The notes under the pieces were generated by a model. It did not search any database. It was not told the origin of the DNA and was given only the letters and a program-made list of their open reading frames with translations. Source: Euclidia mi (taxonomy: Eukaryota; Arthropoda; Insecta; Lepidoptera; Erebidae). Taken from it: a DNA stretch of 64,000 bases. The translations under genes were made by a program, and so were the position numbers. The stretch is taken from contig OX123200.2 in assembly GCA_944739405.2 (NCBI GenBank), forward strand, positions 6,278,761 through 6,342,760, given 5' to 3'. Shown here one piece after another: positions 51,565 through 63,073 of the stretch (positions are counted from its first letter, which is position 1; the number at the start of each line of letters is the position of its first letter).

Positions 51565-54142
51565 AGGAAAGTTTACTGCAAGTGAAATAAATTATATAAA
51601 ATATAGTGAAACATGTGAAAATAATAGTAGTTTTATTCATCAATGAATGTTAAAACTTTATTTAAAAAAATATCGTATTTTTTTGGATGATAAGTATTCT
51701 ACTTGACAGCAAAAAACTATGACGTCATTAGGTCTTATTTCATACAAAACGGCTGTGAAATATCAAAACCTAGTATCTGCATAAAACAAAATTTTACAGA
51801 GCCGAAAAACTATTTTTTACCTTTGACAGCGTGCCGTTGCAATTATATTTGTCGGAGCTTCTCGGGAGTGATTGCAAAATTTGAGGTACATGACAGGCTT
51901 TATAAAAAAGTAGTTTTAATGCGTATATACAAAAAGATGTGCGTAGAGAAGCAGTTACTAATTAAAAAACTGTTTTCTCCGGCCAAACTTCTGGAGTGTC
52001 ACAACTTCAAAACCTAGTAAGATCACATGCTTTGTTTTCATTTAGTTCTGAATTGATTGAAATTGGACTCAATGCCAATGTATAAACCTAGTAAGAAACA
52101 GCAAAATAAGATAAAAATAACATAAAAATCAGTACAAAAGCAATTTATTAGAAAAATCAAGAAATCAGGAACCAAACGTTATTTTTGTTCGCAATGAAAA
52201 ATCAGATAAATCGGAACATCTCAATTTAATATAACATAGTTAACGTAATATAGTTTTTTTCTTTCATCCACGATAAATAAATTACAATCCCTTTTACATT
52301 TTTCCCCACAACCATTTTGTATAAAATAGTATTTAGCTTTATTTAGGGTTATTCTTTTTTGTTCAATACTTGTACGATCAGGATTTACAAATGCTTCTTG
52401 TTACATTCGCTATCATTATTTGTAATTAGTGAGACTGAAAATGGCGGACTAAATTTCAGCGAAATCATCAATTGTTTCGGGCATATTAGTGTAAAAATCA
52501 CATTAAAAGATAAATACACTGTTAACCTATTAAACAAAACTCTCGACCACCAAGGGCAAGATGATCAATGTACCAATTATATCAGATCATTATACTAATC
52601 ATTGATCAGCGTACAAATATCAAACAGGCGTGGTAGCGAAACTTTTTAATTTGCCTTTTCGAATAAACGTAACACTCTCATGTAAGTTACTCATTCTCGA
52701 CTTCCCATATGTAATGTGTCGTTTGAAAAGTAGTATAAATAGCAGGTAGGAAGGAATAAAAATTGTAATTGTAGATTAAATCATCACTTTAGTACTGTTA
52801 AAAATGTATAGCACCGTTAATTTAGCCAGTTAGGTATTTTAATTATTTTACAAAGGTAGAAAGGTACCATAGCTATCACAGAAATCTTTTGTGTAAATTG
52901 AAATATAGATACAGGGTGTAAAAAGACCCTTAACGAAAACTGAAACCCCATATTATAACAATCATTACGAACATTTTTACTTCGACACCATACCTGGGAA
53001 ATTACTGGTTCAGGAGATATTGAGGCTCAAAGTTACTATGGAATTTTTGTAATTAAGTAAAAAATCGATGCAATTACCATGCCAACCTGTTCTATAGATG
53101 TCCTATGCACCCATGGATTAGTAGGTATATCGCAAATTGTATGCGCATAATTTTAATTGCGGCTTAAAAATGTTATTATTTGAAAAAAAAAATATCCCAA
53201 GTTTCATTTTTGGTTAGTATGACTTGGCATGATGTCCACAACGAGTAGTTTTCGGCTTGGTGATGGGTCTTGTGACACCCTGTATATAAAGCATCTTTGT
53301 GCATAAGCAAGTTATAGTAAAAGGTAGTACAAGCAAACTCTAAACATTAAACATTCGCTATGTGAAACGATCGAAAAATGTACCTACATTACTGTTATTT
53401 TCTACAATTATTAACTTTGAATAATCAAATAAAAAGTGCAAATAAAGTCTTATCTATACCACAAAGAAAAATAATCTTTGAAACAAAGCAATACATAAAA
53501 CAAAATCTCGCCAGATACCAACAAAACTCATACTCGTGTTATTATTTCAAGGTTAGAACTCTCATTCATTAATAACTGACGAAAAACAAAAACCTTTACA
53601 ATATTATGAACTGAATCGTACGTATCTTTGACAATGTTAGTCTTTTAAAGCACCCATGATCAATTTCGAACGATAAAATTGGTATTTACGCAATTTCACA
53701 AACAATTACGTGCGCGTGCCACGATGTCTTGTCAGTTTCTAAAATTGCGCGGAGGTTTTGACGCACGTTTCAACCATTTTATTGGCTTTGTATCTACATG
53801 AACCATTTTAAAACCTAGTAACTGCCAGTACTTACTTGGTTTATAAAATGGTTGATGTTAGATACTATGTTTTAATCTTGTATTTTTTTCATTTTTTAAA
53901 CTTTTTCGGTAGATACTAGGTTTGCGCCTTTGTGTAACTTCGTGTTTGATTAATTCATGGGAGTTTTTGCTATTCTACTATGTGGAGGGTAGTCTATAAG
54001 GTCTAAAACCGCAAAAATATTCATTTCCAAAAAAATGTCAGATACTAGGTTTTGAAATTGGACAGCCGAAAAGCCGTAGCAAAGGTCGTTTTTGACATTT
54101 CATTAAAAGTGCTTTCTTTGACTAGTTGGAAACAACCCTGTT
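51565..54142 (+). mobile_element. Putative 2.6-kb non-LTR-unrelated (DNA-type) element
   Basis: Bounded by sequences that are also the two ends of the 178-bp element at 50465. Near the left are AAAACCTAGTATCTG (51765) and AAAACCTAGTA copies (52009, 52083). Near the right are the complements AGATACTAGGTTT (53911, 54040), so subterminal motifs point inward. No transposase was recognised: a 104-codon frame at 51703-52017 and a 79-codon frame at 52359-52598 have no known family. The ends are only approximately inverted. It contains a MITE at 52912-53282. Class is uncertain. Confidence 0.5.
52910..53284. mobile_element. 371-bp MITE, CAGGGTGT ends, TA TSD
   Basis: CAGGGTGTAAAAAGACCC (52912-52929) and the right end complement CAGGGTGTCACAAGACCC (53282-53265) match at 15 of 18 positions, with TA on both sides. 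A TA target duplication fits Tc1/mariner-type transposition. No coding capacity. Confidence 0.85.
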
Positions 54143-54147
54143 ACACC

Positions 54148-54275
54148 TCAGGAAATCCCTTATTAGTGTACTCCTGCTTTTCCTAAGAAACATACATGCC
54201 AAATTTCAGCTTCTTGCGCTAAATAGTTTTGGCTGTGGCTTGTCTGTCAGTCAGTCAGTAACGCAAGAATTTAGA
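54148..54275 (+). repeat. Repeat I, 3' part
   Basis: TCAGGAAATCCCTTATTAGT GTACTCCTGC ... CTGTCAGTCAGTCAGTAACG CAAGAATTTAG; the first third is missing. Confidence 0.72.
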
Positions 54276-54296
54276 CAAGCCATACAAATGCAAGTT

Positions 54297-54662
54297 AATC
54301 ATCATCTGCTGTATATAAACTGTGTGTCTGTTGGGCACAGGCCCTTCTCATTTTGAGAAGGGTTACGCCATAGTCCACCACGCTGGCCAAGTGTGGGATG
54401 GCAGACTTCTTATATATAACTTTCAGAATGCAGGTTTCCTCCAGAAGTATTTCTTCGCCGTTTAGCAAACAATTGAAAACATGGATTGGCAGACTTCACA
54501 TGTCTTTCGAGAACACTATATAGAACTTTCAGAATGCAGGTTTAGCAAGCAATTACTAACATTTTGATACGCACGTATCTTTAAAAAGTCAGTGGTTCTT
54601 GCGGTGGGCTTATTGAACCTTTGAGTAGCAGTCCGTTTGTCTATCTACCAGTCTATGGCTAC
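54297..54662 (-). repeat. SINE-E, rearranged
   Basis: Tail complement, CCACCACGCTGGCCAAGTG and the head region (AGTCTATGGCTACC) are present. The segment GGCAGACTTC...ACTTTCAGAATGCAGGTTT occurs twice (about 54401-54437 and 54488-54544), so the copy has an internal partial duplication. Confidence 0.7.
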
Positions 54663-55028
54663 CATCTAAATAATCATCATCCTCTTAGCGTTATCCCAGT
54701 TTCAATCTGGGGTCCGCTTACTAGTCTAACCGGATTTGGCTGAATATTACCTTTTCCGCGATTTACTGCCTGTCTGAGCTCCGCAACCCAAAGGGATAGC
54801 GATATTCCATGGTATAGACTAGTGTAAGTTGATTAAGAAGGTACTGACGCCATGTAACGACTGTCAAAATTTTTCATGACAACCGGGACCGACGGCTTAA
54901 CGTGCTCTCCGAGGCGATAATTAATAATTCAATACGCACATGACTATGAAAAGTCATAGGTGCGCATCGTGCATGGCAGTTTGGTAGTATCTCCACTCGG
55001 CTATCGCTGCCTTTTTCATCTAAATAAT
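54663..55028 (-). repeat. SINE-F, near full length, 12-bp TSD
   Basis: CATCTAAATAAT flanks it at 54663-54674 and 55017-55028. The inside runs from ATCATCCTCTTAGCGTTATCC to GGCTATCGCTGCC, with a deletion around the B-box (GCGCATCGTGCATGGCAG). Confidence 0.88.
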
Positions 55029-55260
55029 GCACAAAGAAAATAATACATACTAATATATAAGAACAAGTAATTGAAGATCCCATACAGTCCTCTATAATGA
55101 TAATTGTAAATACCGAGTACCCAAGAGATCAGAGATCAAACAATTTTAATCAGAAGCCATTCATATTTTAATGAAACGTCTTTGCGGAACAATCCAAGCA
55201 TATGAGCATCTTAGATCACAGAGCTTTCACGTCCTGAGATATTTATGAAAATACAAATGA

Positions 55261-55915
55261 ATTTGAAAAACGGGGCCCGCACAATTATTTCGTTCGTACA
55301 AAAGAAAAGAGTCCACGGAAAAATATAAGCTTTGTTATCGAAATTGGAAATGAAATGTATATCCGCTGGCTTGTAGGTAAAAGAAGTTCGGCTACCGTCG
55401 GGGTGCACTTTTTTTTCAATTCAAGCGCGTATAAAAAACACCCCGCCGCGTATGAAACATTACCCCTACGTCCAATGGAACCGTGCCCCAAACACGCTCT
55501 CATTTTTATAAACAGATTTTTTTCTTTGCGAAAGAAAGGGACGGATAATCTGCTGTCACATTTAAAATTAACTTCGCCGCGTGGGGGAAAGAGACGGTAC
55601 GAATTAAAAAGTTCGGTCTGTGGATAAAGAAAGCTCAGGTACGGATAAGGGTGTGGAATGAAGAAAAAAGGGATACGACGTGGGGTGGTAGCCACCCCTT
55701 AGGGTGGGGGTTGGTATCGAGGTTCCCGCCACCGCCGCTAGATGGGGGTGCAAACGAAAGTTTTTTTTTATTGAATTTCGGCGAGTTTTGGCATAATGAT
55801 GATGGATTGAGCTGTGGCTTTCGGCCGATAAGTTTTGGCGGGCTTTTCCGCGCAAGTAATGTGTTCGGAGATTTTTTTTTATATAAATTAGGTGGTGACG
55901 GTACGCCTGTCAGAT
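55261..55915. other. GC-richer non-repetitive island
   Basis: 650 bp of higher GC with CpG (GGCCGATAAGTTTTGGCGGG, CCACCCCTTAGGGTGGGGG with a 7-bp inverted pair) and frames open on both strands. None resembles a protein. It might be conserved non-coding DNA or a promoter-proximal region. Confidence 0.4.
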
Positions 55916-57399
55916 TTTAAAGGCGGCGTCGTATACTGATTAGCTTTAATCATTTTGGTGCAATATTCAGTTATAAGTTAATTTGCTACAAAGTAGGTAA
56001 ACGGTGAGAATTTTTTCATTAATGTTAAACATTTTGTTTTTTGCGAAATATGTTGCGCATTCCTGGAGACTCTAGTTTGTTTACACTCATTATATTATTA
56101 TATGATAGGAAAAGACAAAACCATGTAGAACCTACATTTATTTATAAAATACGGCACCTAGATTTAAGTAATTACTTTGATATTCCATACCTACTTTTAA
56201 AATTAATGGCAGGATTAGCTCAACATAGGACAACATTTCTAATTAATACCATGTTTTATGTACCGTAATTCAGCTAAACTTTAAACCACAAAACTAATCT
56301 CAAAATAAAAACTAACTGCATTAAAAGCTACAACAAAAATAATATTAGTCTACCGAAACTCAGGTGACAATCTCATTAAAATATGTAACCTCAACATTAA
56401 AAAGAAAAAAAATTGTAGCTCCCGTAAGACTTTCAACACATTTTCCAACGTGGCCTTTTGTCTCTGTTTAAAAAAAATCATTACAACTTTTTTCCCCGTC
56501 CCGACATTTTTGTCGTACGACTATTATGCGCACTTGCGTCAAAATCTTTTAATTAGCGAGCACTCGTCGCGTCACACCTTTCAGAAGCGGTAATGAGACA
56601 AGCCCTTAAAGCGTCTGCCTGCGATGCCATTCGAAAATTAAGGTGTGATTCTGCTGCAGTGAATTTTTTTTTTGGTTTGTTAGTTTGTAGTGGTTTTTGG
56701 CGGATGAAGTATCGATACGGTTGGAATTTGCCAATTAGTTTTTGGTTCATTCTCGTGAAAGTAGTTTGAATGATTTGAGGGAATCCAATACAGTTATTAA
56801 GTTGTTTTGATGCTCCAAAAAAATATTTTTACATTTGATGGTAAACAGAAAATTGAAATTGGGCGCATTCATGCAATTGTTTTAGGGTCAGTAAAGTATC
56901 TAAAATTAAGGTTTGCTTAGCGCTCCGTCACGTGTGTGCAGTACCGATTGTGCGCTAAGTGTAGGGCACCATTATGCATAACGCATGCACCCTATTATGC
57001 ACAACATGTAGCGCCCCATAACGCACAATATGTAACGCAAAGCACACTACGTATAAGACCATGGTACCTACATAGGTACAGCGCCCCAAAATCAACACTA
57101 CACGAATCACCCCATCCTGACGTATGAATCCAATAAGATCTAAAATTTTAAAATTTTCTAACAAGATAGTAGAAAGTATACAATAAATCAATAATATAAA
57201 TTATAACAAATAATGAAAACTCACTCACATAAAAACTCTTTGTTCCTACAAAGTTGTTGCGTGTACTTTTTTCTAAATCCCTTGGGGTCACCGATGCGTT
57301 AATTACCGTAAGCAATGCCCCATTAACTTTGATGGGGGATCTTTATTTTATAGCCTATTGTGCCTAGAACACTGCTTAGACTGTTCAGCTGTATACCAA
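55916..57399. other. Gene-free; two unusual segments
   Basis: 56520-56660 is a complex segment (CAAGCCCTTAAAGCGTCTGCC). 56935-57065 is internally repetitive, with variants of ATTATGCAYAACRYATG and TAACGCACAATATGTAACGC. No ORF. Confidence 0.4.
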
Positions 57400-57545
57400 G
57401 CAGATGAAATGAGCTAAGCGGCGCGAAGCAAAACATCTACTCGTAAAATCTCTTGAGTCAAGCGAAGCTAGTTAAGTTAAGTGAAATGTTCGGTGGATGT
57501 TTTAGTTCACACACCGCTTAGCTTATCTCAGCTCATCTTCAGTGT
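57400..57545. mobile_element. Foldback (MITE-like) element, 146 bp
   Basis: Left arm GATGAAATGAGCTAAGCGGCG ... AAAACATCTAC pairs with right-arm complement GATGAGCTGAGATAAGCTAA GCGG ... AAAACATCCAC. GAGCTAAGCGG and AAAACATC are the best-paired blocks; a small insertion is in one arm. Confidence 0.65.
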
Positions 57546-57802
57546 ATTCTTAAGCTAGAGATGTGTATCGCGATATATATCTTTTACATTTTAACATACA
57601 ACAGTACGTGTGGAATTTCACACTTTTTGTTTTAGATACATGTTTCTAACTAACATGGGTCTTAATTAAAGTATTTCCTGACATAATCTGTTTTCTTTTT
57701 AATGATAATCTGATGGAAAGCCTTCGGATAGCCAGTTTAGTATCTCGCGAAACACTGTTGAGTTTTTTAATTAGGTACTAGTAAAACTTTATGATTTACT
57801 TA

Positions 57803-57893
57803 GCCAGCGTAGTAGATTATGGTCTGAACCTTTTCTGAATAATGCGTATGCCCAGCAGTGGGACATATTATAGACAAGGATAATGATGAAGCT
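57803..57893 (+). repeat. SINE-E 3' fragment
   Basis: CAGCGTAGTAGATTATGGTC TGAACC ... GCCCAGCAGTGGGACATATT ATAGACAAGGATAATGATGA matches the SINE-E end. Confidence 0.65.
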
Positions 57894-59915
57894 GAAATTA
57901 TAGTAAATATACGTCAAAACACATAAATAGACTTAAAACTGTGTCCAATAGCAAAATTATTGGTATGTAGTAACACTAGTAACCGCCTTCTTATTGGCCT
58001 AGTAAGAAGCATTTTGATATCGCTAATTAGAAAAATATAAGTATACCTAGCAGTCTAACTACCACTAAAGGCCATATAAATTAACGTGAGGCAAGAAAGT
58101 AATAAAAATATTATTTATTTTATAACTTTCAAGTGCCTTTAATCGCCTATTTGTTTTTTCAGAAACCTGTTTTAATTTGAGTAATTTATTACATGACTTT
58201 TATTATTTTAATAGAATAAATGAATGGTATCCTATTGTGTTCAACGTACCTACTACTAATTATTAAGACGAAAAAAAAAAATCCTAGGTTGTCAAGTAGT
58301 ATAAATATGTCTGTAAATATATCCAAATTACTATTTTTCTGTTTGGCAATGTTTCAGTCAAAAAGAGGGAAAACTATTAAGCAGTTGAATCTAATTAGAG
58401 AGCATAATAATCACTAATGCGGTCAGTTTCTGAGGACAAGTCTATGCCACAAGAATCAATACAAGAATATCCTCAGTCTTTCCATATAACGTACATGGCC
58501 GCCATATAAATAACATTAAAGCACCACAACTCATTACGAGAGCTCCAACAAAAAATACATCGAATAAGAAACGCAGACTTGGAAATAAAACATATAAGAA
58601 AAAAGGCGTTATATTTTTCTATCGGGAACAAGTCAACCTTTCACAAATATCCAATTTGGGCTTCGTATAAGCAATAAATAAGAGGAAAAGGCTTTCCAGA
58701 CGGTGGAGGGAAAAAAAGTGAAAAAAAAGTAAAAAGGCAACGGATCGAAGTCTTTCGTCCGTCGGATCCAATAATCCGGCCGTCTGTCCGCCAGCCTAAT
58801 GTGATCGTAGCCTAATGAAAAACGCTCTGCCCGTATGTATAGTCTGGAGAGAATGGCTTTTAATATGTTATTAATTTTGCTTGTAATTAGATAGGGTGTG
58901 AGGTTTTTTTTTGGGATGTTAGGCTTAGGTTTATTAATGAGCTTGTCTCTACTAGAGGAGTTTTTTATTTGGTGATTAACTGAAGTTTATTTATCATGTA
59001 GTAATTAGTAATTACTTATATTTAATAATGAGTAATTTATTTATCTTAAAGTACTTTAAGAGTTAAAACTTTTATAGTTATAATCATTACTTTTAAATTT
59101 TCTTTCCAAGTACAAGTGTTTGCTAGAGTGCAAGTAATGGAATGATCCCATTTACCTTAATACAATGAAAAAATTGCTTTGATGTAATGCTTAATCTGAT
59201 CAACTGACCTGTGTACCACGCTGACTATAGTAGATTTGATTCTCAAACTGTCAGCATGGCCCTGTTGTTGTAGTTTCTGTGACAAATAATTCTACGGTAC
59301 ACAAATAATTCACATTTTGTTATCTTTAATGACACCAGTAGAACAGAAATGATGAGAAGGTTTCACATATCAAGGATATGCTCATGAAGTGAACGGAAAG
59401 TGCCAAGTCGAAAAACATACATGTCCGCGACCGAGCTGACAGTGGCACACGGCAGTTTGGCAACTTAGTGTGGGATTCATGGCCAGTCCATGGACCGGAT
59501 CCGGTCCGAATATGTATGGGTAGCTTTGGGAGCTGTATTTAGTATAGGAAGATATATACGTAATAAATCTCTACCTTAGTTCAGTAAGTCCGTATATAGA
59601 CTCTTATTAGACTATGTACTTCTCTATAAATTCATATTTGAAACCCATTCTTATAGTCATATTACAAACCTTCACATACACAATATTCCAATAAAAAAAA
59701 TCTTGTAAGACCGTGACTATGAATACGGCCCCCGGCTACACGAATGTTAAAAAAGAAATCGTGAAATGGGTTTACGTTGGTAACGAAATCAACATAAATT
59801 TAGAAGAAAATTCCAAAAAAAAGATACGTAGTGTACCACACTGTAATCATGGCGATAATTCAATGGTTTTGTGTATTCAATGGAGTATAAATAACTATTT
59901 ACTAATATCAGACTT
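57894..59915. other. Gene-free; some complex segments
   Basis: 58670-58830 (GACGGTGGAGGG, TCGTCCGTCGGATCC, CCGGCCGTCTGTCCG) is GC-richer and unique. 59492-59507 GGACCGGATCCGGTCC is a 16-bp palindrome next to GTCCATGGAC. The 89-codon plus frame at 59713 has no family. Confidence 0.4.
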
Positions 59916-59916
59916 G

Positions 59917-60440
59917 ATTATAAACTATCTCACTTCTGAGCACGGACTTTTTCTTACTATGAGAAGGGGTAGGCCACTGTAGTCCACCTCGGTGACTGAG
60001 TGTGGGTTGAGAAACTTCAAATGCATTTCGAAAACGTTATGGAGACCTCTCGGATATACAGTTTTGCTCAGGATATTTTCTTTCAAAGTTTCATCATCAT
60101 CAGCCTTTAACAGTCCACTGCTGGACTAGGCCTCTCATTTGAAAGGTGGAATTGGCCTACTATACCACGCTGGCCAAACGGATTGGTATAGGGTTTGTAT
60201 CAAGGTTTCCGTCTCTTACAGTGATGTTCTCTGCATAATATGCTCCCTCTGTCGGCTCTTATGACACCCATGGGATGATCTGGGGTGATTACAATCCGTA
60301 TTCTTAATCCGTCACCACACGGGCACTTTTCAAAGTTTAGCGAGCGATAATCAACAACTAGCACATTACTCCAAAGAGTCAATGGTGCGCTACACGGATT
60401 TGAACCCAAGGCACTTTTCTTAGCAATCTGTTCATCCCTT
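59917..60440 (-). repeat. SINE-E interrupted by repeat G
   Basis: The left part (about 59930-60091: GAGCACGGACTTTTTCTTAC TATGAGAAGG...) and the right part (60339-60440: AGCGAGCGATAATCAAC...GGATTTGAACCCAAGGC) join into one SINE-E when 60092-60338 is removed. The head is decayed. Confidence 0.8.
60081..60338 (-). repeat. Repeat G nested in SINE-E, 11-bp TSD
   Basis: TTTCAAAGTTT is duplicated at 60081-60091 and 60328-60338. The insert runs CATCATCATCAGCCTTTAAC AGTCCACTGCTGG ... CCGTCACCACACGGGCAC. It is younger than the SINE-E it interrupts. Confidence 0.92.
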
Positions 60441-62377
60441 TTTATTGTATGCTTGGCAGGTTTGGCTTTGATCAAGCTACCAGTTAAAATATTCAAAGCC
60501 TAAATCACGTGTCAACATTAAAAACAGAACCAAAACAGTACATCTGAAAAGGAAATCATAAACAAAACTCTTTTAATTTCTTTTCAAAATGTACCTACCG
60601 CTGCAAACTCCGTGCCAACAATTTTAATTTCAAACTTCTTTATTACTACAAGATTGCACTACAATATAGTACCACTCAACTAGTAAAAGAAAACCAAGAA
60701 AATGCCAACTTTTCCCTCCCTCTCAAGAACAAAAGTCACCTTGAAAATTTTCTTATAAAGTCTTTAAAACTGAACGGTGGTGACGCGCCTTCATTTCGAT
60801 TTCATTAGAAGAAACGGAACACTTAAGAAAATCTACTCATTCAAGCTCAGCTGGTCCTCTTTCTTTTTCACTCTTGTGTGTAATATGTAGTTCTGTCTTG
60901 CTCTTACGATGTTCAAGAAGTAGTGACGTCATAACGAGGTCGTCTGCGATTCACTCATTAAATAAACAAGAAGAGTTTGCGTCGAGCCAGAGGGTACACT
61001 CGCGCTTGGGGTATGTTTTTAGGGTAGATTTTGAAATGTTTATAAAGAAATGTTCACTCCTCAAAATAATGCTTCATCACATACATTTATTAACGGTCTA
61101 TTTTGGTAATAAAATAAAGCAATCGTTTAAAAATATTGTCATCAATTATGCATTTATCTCAGATCCAACCAGACTCTAGAAATATCTTACGGGAATAAAA
61201 TGCAACTGCCAAACGACGTTGCAACATATCTTATTTGATTCCAACTGACAGAACTCTGGAGTTACAAAGTATTCTCCTAAATAATAATGAATGATGAAAG
61301 ATGAATGAAGATCTTAATATAATCGAGGTAGGGTATTCCTGTTTCTAAAACAGATGCATTCTTACTAAATTTAAAGCAATTTTAAAAATGTTCCCAAAAA
61401 TAGCTGTTACATAAGTTATTCAATGACAAATTTTAATGATAGTGATCATTACCTTTGAACTTCCGATCATCGGAAGTGGTCGAACGTTCCAGAAAACAGA
61501 TTTTTTTTTCTACCTTAATAAAGAAGCTAACGCCATTAATTGAATTAACTTGTATTATGTTTCGCAAAAGATTAAACTAGTTTATCTAACTAACTAAATC
61601 TCAAAATGTGTCCTCAGTGAAATGTCGCCTCTGTTTTTAGTCAGTCGTGTCTCGTTTTAATTCGTATCCCGACCCCGCTTCATTATCTTATTACTTAGCC
61701 AACTTCATATACAACGACCCGCTGGTTTTGATACTTGAGACAGCGGAATATAAAAACGTCATTTGCAATTGATTTAACAGATTACGATTTTGCTCTGCAT
61801 AGTATATACTTAACTATTTTCACATAAGCAACATTAGTTGCTTCTAAATCGAGAGCCTAAGAATCAAACTATGGATAACTTAAACAATAAAAATCCGGTG
61901 TTTTATAGAACTCATTATTATGAAGTTTTAATATGGATTTAATGGCTATATTATTCTAGACTGTAGAACAGGAATAGGAATAGTTTACTAGGAAATGAAA
62001 ATGAAATTCTAAATCAAAGTTAAGCACTGCCAATATCACGATTTCTATTTAGTCTGACATGTTATAAATATATTTAATATTACTACTTCCATGTGTTAAT
62101 AAATTGACTTAATATACACAACATAGAATCATTTTCATTGATTTATCGCTACTTGTACTGCCCATAACTAGTTATTTCTACTGCGATTGTGATACATAAG
62201 ATTACAAATTTATGAAAAAAGTGATGCGTTTAAGACGACTTTTTACTGAATTCGCTGCAAAAAAAGTATTTTGAAAGAATATCCACAAAGTTTTGTGCAG
62301 GAACTAACACCTAAAGTAAATTACATTTCAAAAGGAAATTAAAAATACCTGAACTTGTTTCTGACTGTCTTATAAGA
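60441..62377. other. Gene-free stretch
   Basis: No supported ORF or repeat. ACTTCCGATCATCGGAAGTGG near 61460 contains an 8-bp inverted pair; 60740-61015 is somewhat GC-richer. Confidence 0.4.
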
Positions 62378-62494
62378 TCACCATCTTCGACCTAGCGTTA
62401 GTGGTTGCATCCAAGAGTTTTCGACTAAGACTCCAGAGTCAACTTGCTACACTGCCAGAACTCCGCGACCCGCGTCATGGCGATATTCCATTTG
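62378..62494 (-). repeat. SINE-F 3' part, old
   Basis: GATCACCATCTTCGACCTAG CGTTA ... AACTCCGCGACCCGCGTCATG GCGATATTCCAT follows the SINE-F order with many changes. Confidence 0.55.
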
Positions 62495-62936
62495 ACAAAG
62501 TCCAATAAGATTTTCAATAAATGAATTAGGTACCAAAGTACCAAGACGCCTCCATTGCGGTATAAATCTTAAGACGTTGGCAGAGTTGTTCTAAGTGCAG
62601 ACGTTAATGGCGCCTCCTTCACCTTGACCACGTTCAACTTTCACCCCAGTTCAGCAGAACTGGGTCGCAGCGATAGGGTTGAAAACAATGGGAGTATTTT
62701 ATACCACTGTGCTATAAGTAGACTACTCTATGTGATTTGTACTATGTGTTTTTAGGTTTGCGACCACTGTCATTCTATTTTTGGAGTAATAGTTTAGTGG
62801 CTGTGTGTTTTGTTCGTATTTGTGTCTTGTATAAATAGGTTTGATACCACTGGCATTCTATGTATTTCTGCGAAGGGTTTACACCCTTTTGGTGGCTTTA
62901 TATATTTAGTATTTTGTTTGTATCTTAGATGAGTAT
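62495..62936. other. Unassigned; local direct repeat
   Basis: GGTTTGCGACCACTGTCATT CTAT (62756-62779) recurs as GGTTTGATACCACTGGCATT CTAT (62838-62861), 82 bp apart. Confidence 0.45.
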
Positions 62937-63073
62937 CGGCCGGTTTCAATATTCGATCCATACATGGATTTTGAGATTCGAGATTCGTGTTTGACATATT
63001 TTGTATGGAGCTTATGTCAAAAACGAATCTAAAATCTCAAAAATATGGATAGAACGAATATTGAATTCCGCAG
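62937..63073. mobile_element. Foldback (MITE-like) element, 137 bp
   Basis: Left arm (62937-62998) starts CGGCCGGTTTCAATATTCGA. The right-arm complement (63073-63013) starts CTGCGGAATTCAATATTCGT. Both continue through TTTGAGATT...GATTCGTKTTTGACATA to a 14-nt loop. TA lies on either side. No ORF. Confidence 0.85.

Noticed and set aside
51703..52017. 104-codon ORF as a possible transposase
   Set aside because: No DDE-type or other motif recognised, and it overlaps a subterminal repeat motif.
55285..55920. Overlapping ORFs of 83-136 codons on both strands
   Set aside because: Open because of GC-rich composition; codons give low-complexity Pro/Phe/Lys-rich peptides without a family.
59713..59982. 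89-codon ORF with a plausible start
   Set aside because: Its 3' end runs into SINE-E sequence; no family recognised.
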